From NCBI RefSeq assembly GCF_040409955.1, contig NZ_CP123384.1, positions 62,001-126,000 of the forward strand: DNA of 64,000 nt, written 5' to 3'. Positions 38,096-48,999 of this stretch are shown one piece after another (within the stretch, counting starts at the first letter, position 1; each line of letters begins with the position of its first letter). A model generated the notes under the pieces. That model worked only from the letters and a program-made list of their open reading frames with translations, was not told the origin of the DNA and made no database searches. Origin of the DNA: Salipiger sp. H15. GTDB lineage: Bacteria; Pseudomonadota; Alphaproteobacteria; Rhodobacterales; Rhodobacteraceae. The translations under genes were made by a program, and so were the position numbers.

Positions 38096-38715
38096 TGCAC
38101 CATCTCCGCGTCGAGGCCGAGGGTCAGCGCGCCGATCGCCGCCCCGGTCTCGGGGTCGGGGACGCTGAGCGAGAGCTGCTGCATGTAGATCTGGCTCGAT
38201 TCGTCGAAATCGACGCTGCCGACGTGGATCGCGTCGGGGCCGTGCGGATAGGTCTGCAGATACTTGTCCTCGTCGCCCTGCCAGTAGTCCGAGGTCAGGT
38301 GCGAGACCGCGACGTTGAGGCCGCGCGCATCCATCAGCAGCATCTCGCGGATCAGCCCGTTCGACTCGGTCACCTGCGCCCGCAGCAGATCGGCCACGGG
38401 ATTGTCCCAGACCGGCTTGATCGTCGGGATCTCGGACGCGCCGATCTCGGCCTTCCAGAGCGCGTCGAGCTCGTCGATCCGCGCCGCGTCGTAGCCCGCC
38501 GTCACCGCGTTCTGCGCCCGGACCGCCGCGATCAGCGTCGGGTCGGCGAGCAGCGGGCGCACGTAGCGGGTGATCACCTCCTGCAGCGCCGGCCCCAGTT
38601 CCTGCGCGCGCGCGGCCGGGGCGACGGCCAGAAGCAGGACGGTGGCAGCCGCGAGCACGCAGGCTCCGAGACCGGAACGGCGCCCGCGCGGGGCTGACGG
38701 GTTTCGGATGGACAT
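38092..38715 (-). CDS. Exported PDC/Cache-like sensor protein
   Basis: A 207-residue protein with a signal peptide (AACVL-type hydrophobic core, ending PAARAQ near residue 38). The mature part reads like a PDC/Cache sensory domain: LLMDARGLNVAVSHLTSDYWQGDEDKY and DESSQIYMQQLSLSVPDPETGAAIGALTLGLD. No membrane anchor follows, so it is a stand-alone periplasmic binding module. Its stop overlaps the start of the chemoreceptor, which implies that it feeds ligand information to it. Ligands of PDC domains are often organic acids, amino acids or amines. Confidence 0.75.
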   Translation of the reverse strand: MSIRNPSAPRGRRSGLGACVLAAATVLLLAVAPAARAQELGPALQEVITRYVRPLLADPTLIAAVRAQNAVTAGYDAARIDELDALWKAEIGASEIPTIKPVWDNPVADLLRAQVTESNGLIREMLLMDARGLNVAVSHLTSDYWQGDEDKYLQTYPHGPDAIHVGSVDFDESSQIYMQQLSLSVPDPETGAAIGALTLGLDAEMVQ

Positions 38716-38887
38716 GGAACATCTCCGCAATTGGGGCTTTCGTCCCCGTCTAACGGCGATTTCCTCACGCCAAGTTAAGGCGCGCGGATTTTCCCGCCGG
38801 GCGCCCGCCACACCGCCGCGGGAACGCCGCCGCTTGCAGCCGCCTCCGCGCCGGGCCAGAAAGGCGGCAGCCGCCCCGGAGACCGCC

Positions 38888-39217
38888 ATGCCCTACCTCA
38901 CCCTCGCCCTCGCCGTGCTTGCAGAGACGATCGGCACCGCCGCGCTGCAGGCCAGCCAGCAATTCACCCGGCCCCTGCCCTCGGCGATCGTCATCGTCGC
39001 CTATGCCGCGGCCTTCTACCTGCTCTCGATCGTGCTGCGCACAATGCCGGTGGGGCTGGCCTATGCCATGTGGTCCGGGCTCGGCATCGTGCTCATCTCG
39101 GTGATCGGGCTGGTGGCCTTCGGGCAGAAGCTCGACCTTGCCGCGATCCTCGGAATGGGGCTGATTGTTGCCGGGATCTTCGTGATTCACCTGTTTTCGG
39201 GGGCCTCACCGCATTAA
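38888..39217 (+). CDS. Small multidrug resistance (SMR) family transporter
   Basis: A 109-residue protein with four membrane helices. E14 in LAETIGTAAL is the essential carboxylate, and the GLAYAMWSGLG segment is typical of EmrE/SugE relatives. It works as a dimer exchanging protons for cationic drugs or guanidinium-like compounds. It is an isolated gene 63 bases before typA. The longer open frame upstream has no coding signal. Whether it is an Emr-type or Gdx-type member cannot be settled by eye. Confidence 0.9.
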   Translation: MPYLTLALAVLAETIGTAALQASQQFTRPLPSAIVIVAYAAAFYLLSIVLRTMPVGLAYAMWSGLGIVLISVIGLVAFGQKLDLAAILGMGLIVAGIFVIHLFSGASPH

Positions 39218-39280
39218 GGGCTGGCCTTTTGGGCCGACCCCGGCTAACCCGCGCGCAAACCTCCCTTCAAAGGCATTCCT

Positions 39281-41098
39281 ATGGACCTGCGCAATATCGC
39301 GATCATCGCACACGTTGACCATGGCAAGACCACGCTGGTGGACGAGCTGCTCAAACAGTCCGGCGCGTTCCGCGAGAACCAGGCCGTGGCCGAGCGCGCC
39401 ATGGACAGCAACGATATCGAGCGCGAGCGCGGCATCACCATCTTCGCCAAGCCGACCTCGGTGGAGTGGAAGAACACCCGCATCAACATCGTCGACACCC
39501 CCGGCCACGCCGACTTCGGCGGCGAGGTCGAGCGCATCCTGTCGATGGTCGACGGCGTGGTCCTGCTGGTCGACGCGGCCGAGGGCCCGATGCCGCAGAC
39601 CAAGTTCGTGACCTCCAAGGCGCTGCGCCTCGGCCTGCGTCCGATCGTCGTGCTGAACAAGGTCGACAAGCCCGACGCCGAGCCCGACCGCGCGCTCGAC
39701 GAGTGCTTCGACCTCTTCGCCTCGCTCGGCGCGGATGAAGACCAGCTCGACTTCCCGCATCTCTACGCCTCGGGCCGCAACGGCTGGGCCGACGCCGAGC
39801 TCGACGGGCCGCGCAAGAACCTCGACGCGCTGTTCCGCCTGATCGTCGACCACGTTCCCGCGCCGCGCCAGATCAAGCACCAGGACGAAGACTTCCGCAT
39901 GCTCGCGACCACGCTCGGCAGCGACCCCTTCGTCGGCCGCCTGCTGACCGGCCGCATTGAATCCGGCCGCGTCAAGGTCGGCCAGACCGTGCAGGCGATC
40001 AGCCGCATCGGCCAGAAGATCGAGCAGTTCCGCGTCACCCGCGTGCAGGCCTTCCGCGGCCTCGCGCAGGCCGACATCGACGAAGGCCTCGCGGGCGACA
40101 TCGTCTCGCTCGCCGGCATGACCAAGGCGACCGTGGCCGACACGATCTGCGCGCTCGCCGTGGACGAGCCGCTCGACGCCCAGCCGATCGATCCGCCCAC
40201 CATCACCGTGACCTTCGGCATCAACGACAGCCCGCTCGCCGGCCGCGACGGCAAGAAGGTGCAGTCGCGCGTCATCCGCGAGCGCCTGATGAAGGAAGCC
40301 GAGGGCAACGTCGCGATCAAGATCGCCGACACGCCGGGCGGCGAGGCCTTCGAGGTCTCGGGCCGGGGCGAACTGCAGATGGGCGTTCTCATCGAGAACA
40401 TGCGCCGCGAGGGCTTCGAGCTCTCGATCTCGCGCGCGCAGGTCATCATGAAGGAAGTGGACGGCCAGCTCATGGAGCCGGTCGAGGAAGCCACCATCGA
40501 CGTGGACGACGAGTACACCGGCGCGGTGATCGAGAAGATCACCGGCCCGCGCAAGGGTGACCTCGTCGAGATGAAGCCCGCCGGCGCCGGCAAGACCCGC
40601 ATCGTGGCCTACGTGCCCTCGCGCGGTCTGATCGGCTACCATGGCGAGTTCCTCACCGACACCCGCGGCACCGGCGTGCTGAACCGCACCTTCCATGGCT
40701 GGGTCCCGCACAAGGGCGCGATCGAGGGCCGCCGCGCCGGCGTGCTGATCTCGATGGAGAACGGCGAGGCCGTGGCCTACGCGCTGTGGAACCTCGAGGA
40801 CCGCGGCAAGCTCTTCCTCGGTGCCCAGGCCCCGGTCTACACCGGCATGATCATCGGCGAGCACAGCCGCGACAACGACCTCGAGGTGAACCCGCTGAAG
40901 GGCAAGAAGCTGACCAACGTGCGGGCCTCGGGCACCGACGAAGCGGTCCGCCTCACCACCCCGATCACCTTCACCCTCGAAGAGGCGATCGCCTACATCA
41001 ACGACGACGAGCTGGTGGAAGTGACCCCGAACGCGATCCGCCTGCGCAAGCGCTACCTCGACCCGCACGAGCGCAAGCGCCAGTCGCGCAGCCAGTAA
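39281..41098 (+). CDS. typA: Ribosome-associated translational GTPase TypA/BipA
   Basis: A 605-residue GTPase of the EF-G group. G1 reads AHVDHGKTTL, the switch includes RERGITIFAK, G3 DTPGHADFGGE and G4 NKVDKPDA. C-terminal EF-G-like domains end with RKRYLDPHERKRQ. TypA helps ribosome assembly and growth under stress such as cold. Length is standard and the gene is intact. A pair of GGGGGC palindromes and a terminator follow. Confidence 0.98.
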   Translation: MDLRNIAIIAHVDHGKTTLVDELLKQSGAFRENQAVAERAMDSNDIERERGITIFAKPTSVEWKNTRINIVDTPGHADFGGEVERILSMVDGVVLLVDAAEGPMPQTKFVTSKALRLGLRPIVVLNKVDKPDAEPDRALDECFDLFASLGADEDQLDFPHLYASGRNGWADAELDGPRKNLDALFRLIVDHVPAPRQIKHQDEDFRMLATTLGSDPFVGRLLTGRIESGRVKVGQTVQAISRIGQKIEQFRVTRVQAFRGLAQADIDEGLAGDIVSLAGMTKATVADTICALAVDEPLDAQPIDPPTITVTFGINDSPLAGRDGKKVQSRVIRERLMKEAEGNVAIKIADTPGGEAFEVSGRGELQMGVLIENMRREGFELSISRAQVIMKEVDGQLMEPVEEATIDVDDEYTGAVIEKITGPRKGDLVEMKPAGAGKTRIVAYVPSRGLIGYHGEFLTDTRGTGVLNRTFHGWVPHKGAIEGRRAGVLISMENGEAVAYALWNLEDRGKLFLGAQAPVYTGMIIGEHSRDNDLEVNPLKGKKLTNVRASGTDEAVRLTTPITFTLEEAIAYINDDELVEVTPNAIRLRKRYLDPHERKRQSRSQ

Positions 41099-41108
41099 GC
41101 CGCAGGTC

Positions 41109-41173
41109 GCGGGGGCTTTGCCCCCGCGCAGGGGAAAAGGCGGGGGCTCCGCCCCCGGACCCCCGGCGTATTT
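41109..41173. repeat. Dispersed GGGGGC-type palindromes
   Basis: Two adjacent palindromes, GCGGGGGCTTTGCCCCCGC at 41109-41127 and CGGGGGCTCCGCCCCCG at 41141-41157, are followed by a tail ACCCCCGGCGTATTT. The second copy with its tail resembles the elements that flank murI at about 51.4 and 52.5 kb, so this is one family of repeats. Confidence 0.7.
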
Positions 41174-41193
41174 GGAAAGAGAAGAAGTTGCGA

Positions 41194-41223
41194 GCGCGGT
41201 CCCTTCGGGGGCCGCGCTTTTTT
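41194..41223 (+). terminator. Intrinsic terminator downstream of typA
   Basis: GCGCGGTCCC pairs with GGGGCCGCGC (one wobble) around TTCG, followed by six T residues. Confidence 0.9.
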
Positions 41224-41242
41224 CATGCCGGGCGGGAACGGC

Positions 41243-41593
41243 TCAGCCGAAGGGACCGCGGAAGATGAAGAAGGCGCCGAGGGCGATGAAGCCGAAGCCG
41301 ACCGCGTGGTTCAGCGTCAGAGGCTCCTTCAGCCAGACGGCCGAGAATCCGGCGAAGACCACCAGCGTGATGACTTCCTGCAGGGTCTTCAGCTCGGCGG
41401 CGGAATAGACGCGGTGGCCGAGCCGGTTGGCGGGCACCGCGAGCCAGTATTCCACCAGCGCGATGCCCCAGCTGATGAAGACCACGGCCCAGAGCGGCGC
41501 GCCGGGAAAGCGCAGGTGCCCGTACCAGGCCATGGTCATGAAGAGATTGGAGGCCACCAGCAAGAGGACCGGCAGCAGGTGCGCAAGGCTCAA
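41243..41593 (-). CDS. DUF486 small membrane protein
   Basis: A 116-residue protein with four membrane helices. It contains FMTMAWYGHLRFP, SWGIALVEYWLAVPANRLGH and ELKTLQEVITLVVFAGFSAVWLKEPL, the pattern of DUF486, a relative of drug/metabolite transporters. It may act as a dimeric transporter; substrate is unknown. It is the last gene behind two DUF1330 genes on the minus strand, seven bases from the nearest. Confidence 0.9.
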   Translation of the reverse strand: MSLAHLLPVLLLVASNLFMTMAWYGHLRFPGAPLWAVVFISWGIALVEYWLAVPANRLGHRVYSAAELKTLQEVITLVVFAGFSAVWLKEPLTLNHAVGFGFIALGAFFIFRGPFG

Positions 41594-41600
41594 TCGCGGA

Positions 41601-41888
41601 TCACTCGGTGGTCTCGACGATCAGCAGCTCGCGCTCGGACGCGCCGCGCGCGTGGCCGAGCGCCTCCTGGTACTCGGGCGAGTGGTAGCAGGCCTCGGCC
41701 GCCTCGACCGTGGCGAATTTCGCCACGACGTTGCGCGGGCGCTCCCTGCCCTCGAGCTGCACGTAGCGCCCGCCGCGGGCGATGAACTGCCCGCCGTGCT
41801 TGGCGATCGCGGGACCGGCGAGCTTGGCGTACTTGCCGTAGGCCTCCTCGTCGGTGACGGTGACATGGGCGATCCAGAGAGCGGGCAT
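41601..41888 (-). CDS. DUF1330 protein, second copy
   Basis: A 95-residue protein with the dimeric alpha-beta barrel pattern of DUF1330: WIAHVTVTDEEAYGKYAKLAGPAI, FIARGGRYVQLEG and CYHSPEYQEAL. Function of the family is not known. It overlaps the stop of the upstream paralogue by one base (TGATG), so the two are translationally coupled and may form a heterodimer. Confidence 0.9.
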   Translation of the reverse strand: MPALWIAHVTVTDEEAYGKYAKLAGPAIAKHGGQFIARGGRYVQLEGRERPRNVVAKFATVEAAEACYHSPEYQEALGHARGASERELLIVETTE

Positions 41889-42175
41889 CAGTTCATTCCT
41901 TCGACGATGACGAGATCACGCTGCGCGGCGCGCAGGGCAAGCGGCAGGATGCGCTGGTATTCGGGCGAGCCGTACCAGCGCTCGGCGGCGATCCGCGAGG
42001 GGAACTCGATGATCACGTGCCGGCCCGGTCCCGCGCCCTCGACGAAGGTCTGGGGGCCGCCCTTCACAAGAAAGCGCCCGCCGAATTTCTCGGCGAGCGC
42101 AACGGTTTGGCCGGCATAGACGGCATATTCCTCGGGGTCGGTGACCTCGATGCGGGCGATGACATAAGCGGACAT
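41888..42175 (-). CDS. DUF1330 protein, first copy
   Basis: A 95-residue paralogue of the next gene, with YVIARIEVTDPEEYAVYAGQTVALAEKFGG, FLVKGGPQTFVEG and WYGSPEYQRIL. The two copies share the same layout but have clearly diverged, which suggests an old tandem duplication. It begins 24 bases after the alaS stop and is likely cotranscribed with it. Confidence 0.9.
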   Translation of the reverse strand: MSAYVIARIEVTDPEEYAVYAGQTVALAEKFGGRFLVKGGPQTFVEGAGPGRHVIIEFPSRIAAERWYGSPEYQRILPLALRAAQRDLVIVEGMN

Positions 42176-42199
42176 GAGCTCCTCCTCCCTCCGCGTCCG

Positions 42200-44875
<2,676 letters not shown>

Positions 44876-44997
44876 GGGTGTTCTCTTGCGCCTCGTCTGC
44901 GGGTTCCGGACGGGTGTATATCCCCATCCGGTCCCTGTCCATAAGCCGCCCGCGAAAAGCGTGGGTGGGCTCCGGGGCGCAAGAAGACTGCGCGCCG

Positions 44998-45885
44998 TCA
45001 GGCCCGGCGCACCCGGCGCGGCGGCATGGCCTCGTCGACCACCAGCCAGAGCCCCGAGCCGATCACCAGCGCCGCGCCCAGCATCGCCGCGGGGCTCGGC
45101 AACTCGCCGAAGCCGAGAAAGCCGATCGCCACCATCCAGACGAACTGCAGGTTCATCAGCGGCGTCGCGACATGGGCGGGCAGCAGCCGCAGCGCCTCGA
45201 CCGAGACGAAGCGCGCGCCGAAGAGACAGAGCGCGTAGCCCGCCACCCAGATCAGATCCGCCAGCGGCATCGGCCGCCAGACGAAAGGCAAGGCCAGCGC
45301 CATGCAGAGCGCCAGCGCGAGGTTGGGCCAGAAGACCTGCGCCAGCGGCTTGCGCTCGGCCTTGGCGATGTGGCGCGCCGCGACCATCGAGCCGGTGCCG
45401 CTGACCGCGGCCAGCACCGCCCAGCCGTGGCCCGCGTCGAGCGCGAGCCGGCCCTCGGGCATGAGGAAGAGGATGCCGCAGGTGCCCGCGCCGAGCGCAA
45501 GCCAGGCGGCCGGGCGCACGGTCTCGCCCAGCGCCAGCCCCGAGAGCGCCGCGGCGATCAGCGGCATGAGCCCGATGAAGAGGAAGACGTCGGCGAAGGG
45601 CAGCAGCCGGAAGGCCTGGAAGAAGCCGATCGCGGCGAGCACAGTCAGCGCCGCGCGCAGCGCCATGGCCCGGCGGCTGCGGATCGCCAGCGCGTGGCGC
45701 ACCCCGCCCTCGCGCCGCGCCAGCGCTGCCGCGAGAAGAAGGACGATCGCCGAGGAGAGCGCGAAGAGTTGCGGCGCCTCGTAGCCCCCGGCGATCAGCT
45801 TGGTGATACCGTCCGCCGCGGCGATGAGCGCGGTGTAAAGAGCTACCAGCCCCGCGCCCGCCAGCGGCGCCCGCAGCCCGCTCAT
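44998..45885 (-). CDS. EamA-family transporter, third gene of the repeat-protein cassette
   Basis: A 295-residue inner-membrane protein with ten hydrophobic segments in two EamA repeats, for example [27 protein letters not shown] and [27 protein letters not shown]. It is predicted to be a metabolite exporter. Its start overlaps the stop of the unknown 354-residue gene by four bases, so translation is coupled. Together with the FTSGAAP-repeat protein further upstream it forms a three-gene set. The substrate is unknown. Confidence 0.88.
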   Translation of the reverse strand: MSGLRAPLAGAGLVALYTALIAAADGITKLIAGGYEAPQLFALSSAIVLLLAAALARREGGVRHALAIRSRRAMALRAALTVLAAIGFFQAFRLLPFADVFLFIGLMPLIAAALSGLALGETVRPAAWLALGAGTCGILFLMPEGRLALDAGHGWAVLAAVSGTGSMVAARHIAKAERKPLAQVFWPNLALALCMALALPFVWRPMPLADLIWVAGYALCLFGARFVSVEALRLLPAHVATPLMNLQFVWMVAIGFLGFGELPSPAAMLGAALVIGSGLWLVVDEAMPPRRVRRA

Positions 45886-46946
45886 GTGCGCCCCGCCCGG
45901 GCAAAGCCCTCGAAGAAGGCGTCGAAATGCTCCGAGCCCTGCGCCATCTCGTCGAGCAGGTCGCGCACCCCCGGCGAGAGCACCCCCGCCATGCGGCGGC
46001 GCATCACCGCCCAGTCGGGAGAGCGCCCGCCCTTCATGGCAAGCAGCGCCCGCGACAGCTCGCGCAGCGGCGCGAGCGTGCCGGGATGGCGCTCGAAGCG
46101 CATCCGCCCGGCGCCGAGCGGCGCCTCGAAGGGCGCGCCGCCCGTCAGGGCCAGGTGCCAGTTGCAGACGAGGAAATCGTGACAGTCGTCCTGCACCGAC
46201 AGCTGCGCGCCCTGCTCGACGCGGAAGAGCCGGGTCTCGCGCAGCAGCCAGCCGGTCCAGAGCGCGGGCGGCACGGCGCCGGTGTAGCGCAGCGCGATGC
46301 AGATCTCGGCCAGCAGGTCCGAGTTCCGCTCGAGAAAGGCGAGGTTGCCGGCGAAATGCAGGCTGGTCAGCGCCTCGGCCCCGAGCCGCGGGTCGCGGCG
46401 GCCGTATTCGCTGAGGTAGAAGACGATGTGCGTGAGTTCATACGCGGCCTTCTTGTTGGGCAGCGCGAAGCCGCGCGAGGCGGCGCAGAAGCCGCGCAGC
46501 CGGTCCTCGAGCCCGAGGTCGCCATGTTTCGGCGCCACCCCGCGCCGCGCGAGCAGCCGCCGCGCCTCCATGCGCTGCAGATCCGACAGCTCGGCTCCGG
46601 GCAGGTCCATGGCGGCGACGCTTTCAGCCAGCCGCGCGCCGGTGTCGCCGGGCATGCCGAGGTCCTCGAGGTCGAGCACCATCGACAGCAGGAAGCGGTA
46701 GTATTGCGGGAAGAAGGCGAGCCGGTCCCCGACCGTGGCGTAGAACTCCGCATGGGTCCGCAGCGCCTGCGGCCCGACCTCGGTGCCGGTACACTCGAGG
46801 ATGTTCAGCAGCTCCGCGTTCTCCTTGAGCCAGAACACGTCCTCCTCGCTGCGGCGATGCCGCGCGAAGCAAGAGATCAGCGCCTCGGCGCGGAGCTCCG
46901 GGGCAAGGGCGCGTGGGGCGGGACGGAGGGCAACGACATTCGACAT
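45882..46946 (-). CDS. Unknown 354-residue protein, second gene of the repeat-protein cassette
   Basis: I do not recognise this protein. It is soluble and mostly helical, without signal peptide or membrane segment. Noticeable parts are [42 protein letters not shown] and [16 protein letters not shown], the last with two Cys, two His and two Asp that could form a metal or catalytic site. Repeating [15 protein letters not shown] turns occur in the middle. It follows the FTSGAAP-repeat gene after a gap of 110 bases with a strong hairpin and overlaps the EamA gene by four bases. It could act on the repeat protein, but no enzyme fold is evident. Confidence 0.7.
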   Translation of the reverse strand: MSNVVALRPAPRALAPELRAEALISCFARHRRSEEDVFWLKENAELLNILECTGTEVGPQALRTHAEFYATVGDRLAFFPQYYRFLLSMVLDLEDLGMPGDTGARLAESVAAMDLPGAELSDLQRMEARRLLARRGVAPKHGDLGLEDRLRGFCAASRGFALPNKKAAYELTHIVFYLSEYGRRDPRLGAEALTSLHFAGNLAFLERNSDLLAEICIALRYTGAVPPALWTGWLLRETRLFRVEQGAQLSVQDDCHDFLVCNWHLALTGGAPFEAPLGAGRMRFERHPGTLAPLRELSRALLAMKGGRSPDWAVMRRRMAGVLSPGVRDLLDEMAQGSEHFDAFFEGFARAGRT

Positions 46947-47025
46947 CTGGACGGGCCTCTGATTGCGGTCACTGGGTCTGCGCGCCGCCGCGGGGCCGAC
47001 AGCCTGGCACCCGCGACGATGCGGT

Positions 47026-47045
47026 GGGCGGGCCTCGGCCCGCCC
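47026..47045 (-). terminator. GC-rich hairpin between repeat gene and unknown gene
   Basis: GGGCGGGC and GCCCGCCC form a perfect eight-base-pair stem with a four-base loop, just downstream of the repeat-protein stop on the minus strand. With no T-run it may be a partial terminator or an RNA-stability element that keeps the first gene more highly expressed. Confidence 0.45.
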
Positions 47046-47056
47046 CTGCCCGGCGC

Positions 47057-47464
47057 TCAGGCGCCCGAGGTGAAGAGCCCGGTGGCCTCGCCGGCGACGG
47101 CCTGGCCGGTCCGCGGCGCGGCGCCCGAGGTGAAGAGCGCGGTGGCATCGCCCGAACCGATCTCGGAGCGCAGCGGCGCGGCGCCCGAGGTGAACATCTC
47201 GACCGCGTCACCGGCCGAGGCGGCGCTGAGCGCGGGCGCGGCCCCCGAGGTGAAGAGCGCCGTGGCATCGCCCGAGCCGATCTCGGCGCGCAGCGGCGCG
47301 GCGCCGGAGGTGAACATCTCGACCGCCTCGCCCAGCAGCGTCTCGGCGCGGTCCATCGGGGCAGCGCCCGAGGTGAACATCGCGCAGCCCTCACCGGCGA
47401 AGAGATCCGCCTCGGCGGAGAGGTCGGACGGAACGGCAAAGCTTTTCTTGAGTTGAGCAGTCAT
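47057..47464 (-). CDS. FTSGAAP tandem-repeat protein
   Basis: A 135-residue acidic protein, first gene of a three-gene set. After an N-terminal part of about 28 residues (MTAQLKKSFAVPSDLSAEAD, a single Cys at 27) it consists of repeats of about 20 residues. FTSGAAP begins at residues 30, 51, 71, 91, 111, and a last truncated copy at 131. Each copy is preceded by an acidic GxAxx[M/L] step. Residues 51-90 and 91-130 are near copies, a 120-base duplication. There is no signal peptide or membrane segment. The start at 47464 follows GGGAGTT; a longer frame to 47491 is less likely. I cannot assign a function. Confidence 0.75.
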   Translation of the reverse strand: MTAQLKKSFAVPSDLSAEADLFAGEGCAMFTSGAAPMDRAETLLGEAVEMFTSGAAPLRAEIGSGDATALFTSGAAPALSAASAGDAVEMFTSGAAPLRSEIGSGDATALFTSGAAPRTGQAVAGEATGLFTSGA

Positions 47465-47793
47465 GGAAGAACTCCCTGGTTGGGTTGGCACGAGAAACGT
47501 GCTTCAGGGTTTCTTGCATCGCTTGCTTGAGGCAATATGGTTTCTTGTTAAGGTTGATTAATACAGAAGTTCTTCACATAAACAATGACTTACAAAAATG
47601 CCGAGTCGCGAGACAATCCCGTTTCCCCACAGAAGAATATTTTCTGGGGATAGTTTCCCATTGGTTACCGAAGCCCGGTTTTTTTCACCGAATCGCGGTC
47701 CCGAATTCCCGAATCGATGGCGAATCCCGACGCTCCGCCTTGTCCCCCTGCCCGGTTTGCGCGATAGCTTGCGCAACTTTCGGAGGGCTCCAG
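47465..47793. other. AT-rich divergent promoter region
   Basis: No gene is seen here. It separates the minus-strand repeat-protein gene from xthA and should contain both promoters. Three GAATC sites lie at 47690-47726 close to xthA. An imperfect hairpin CCCCACAGAA / TTCTGGGGA lies at about 47624-47650. Confidence 0.5.
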
Positions 47794-48603
47794 ATGAAGA
47801 TCGCCACCTTCAACATCAACGGCATCAAGGCGCGCATCGACGCGCTGACCGACTGGCTCGACGAGGCGCAGCCGGATGTCGCGCTGCTGCAGGAGATCAA
47901 GTCGGTCGACGAGGCCTTCCCGCGCGAGCTCTTCGAGGAGCGCGGCTACAACGTCGAGACCCACGGCATGAAAAGCTTCAACGGCGTCGCGATCCTCTCC
48001 AAGCACCCGCTCGAGGACGTGACCCGAGGCCTGCCGGGCGACGACAGCGACGAGCAGGCACGCTGGATCGAGGCGACCGTCGTGGGCGAGAAGGAGGCGC
48101 TGCGCCTCTGCGGGCTCTACCTGCCGAACGGCAACCCGGTGGAGTTCGACGCCGACGGCCAGCCGATCCGCGGCGGCAAGTACGGCTACAAGCTCGACTG
48201 GATGGACCGGCTTCACGCCCGCGCGCAGCAGCTGCTGGCCGACGAGACCCCGGCGCTGATGGCCGGGGACTACAACATCATCCCGCAGGCCGAGGACGCC
48301 GCCAAGCCGCAGGCCTGGGAGAAGGACGCGCTCTATCTCCAGCAGAGCCGCGACGCCTTCCGCCGCATCCTCAACCTCGGCTTCACCGAGGCCTTCCGCG
48401 CCCGCGTGCAGGGGCCGGGCCACTATTCCTTCTGGGACTACCAGGCGGGCGCGTGGCAGCGGAACAACGGCATCCGCATCGACCACGTGCTGATGACCCC
48501 CGCCTGCGCCGACCTGATGCTGGACTGCGGCATCGACCGCGACATCCGCGGCCGCGACAAGCCGTCGGACCACGTGCCGGTCTGGGTCGAGCTGGCGCTC
48601 TGA
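47794..48603 (+). CDS. xthA: Exodeoxyribonuclease III
   Basis: A 269-residue AP endonuclease and 3' exonuclease for base-excision repair. Motifs: MKIATFNINGIKARI, the metal-binding Glu in LLQEIKSVDE, AGDYNIIPQAEDA, and the C-terminal catalytic His in KPSDHVPVWVEL. The ATG at 47794 follows GGAGGG and gives the standard N-terminus. A cluster of GAATC sites upstream may tie its promoter to cell-cycle methylation. Confidence 0.96.
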   Translation: MKIATFNINGIKARIDALTDWLDEAQPDVALLQEIKSVDEAFPRELFEERGYNVETHGMKSFNGVAILSKHPLEDVTRGLPGDDSDEQARWIEATVVGEKEALRLCGLYLPNGNPVEFDADGQPIRGGKYGYKLDWMDRLHARAQQLLADETPALMAGDYNIIPQAEDAAKPQAWEKDALYLQQSRDAFRRILNLGFTEAFRARVQGPGHYSFWDYQAGAWQRNNGIRIDHVLMTPACADLMLDCGIDRDIRGRDKPSDHVPVWVELAL

Positions 48604-48702
48604 GCCGCCGCCGACCCCGGCCAAGCCCGAGGCGCGCGCTTGCACCGGCGCGGCGCCCGTCTTACATCTGAACTGAACAGCAAGACAGCGGAGACCGCCC
48701 AC

Positions 48703-48945
48703 ATGGCAATCGAAGCGACGGAGATCGAACAGCTCATCCGCGCCGCCTTCCCCGAGGCCAAGATCACCATCACCGACCTTGCCGGAGACGGCAATCACTA
48801 TGCCGCGGAGGTCATCGACGAAAGCTTCCGTGGTCAGAACCGCGTCCAGCAGCAGCGGGCCGTCTATGCCGCGCTGAAGGGCAAGATGGACGGCAACCAC
48901 GGCGAGCTGCATGCGCTGGCGCTCACCACCAAGGCCCCGGACTAA
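48703..48945 (+). CDS. BolA-family protein
   Basis: An 80-residue BolA/IbaG-type protein. It contains IRAAFPEAKITITDLAGDGNHYAAEVI and NRVQQQRAVYAALKGKM, with the His and Gly-Asp-Gly positions typical of the family. BolA proteins pair with CGFS monothiol glutaredoxins to bind [2Fe-2S] clusters. The adjacent downstream gene is exactly such a glutaredoxin, 54 bases away. Confidence 0.93.
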   Translation: MAIEATEIEQLIRAAFPEAKITITDLAGDGNHYAAEVIDESFRGQNRVQQQRAVYAALKGKMDGNHGELHALALTTKAPD

Positions 48946-48999
48946 GACATTCCACGCCGCACCCCCACCCGCGGAGGCGCGCGCAGACAGGAGACGATG

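Noticed and set aside
39206..41068. Minus-strand open frame of 620 codons
   Set aside because: It is antisense to typA and mirrors its codon pattern.
47057..47377. Tandem 60-base repeats as a CRISPR array
   Set aside because: The repeats keep one reading frame, encode FTSGAAP units, and spacers are not unique; this is a coding repeat.
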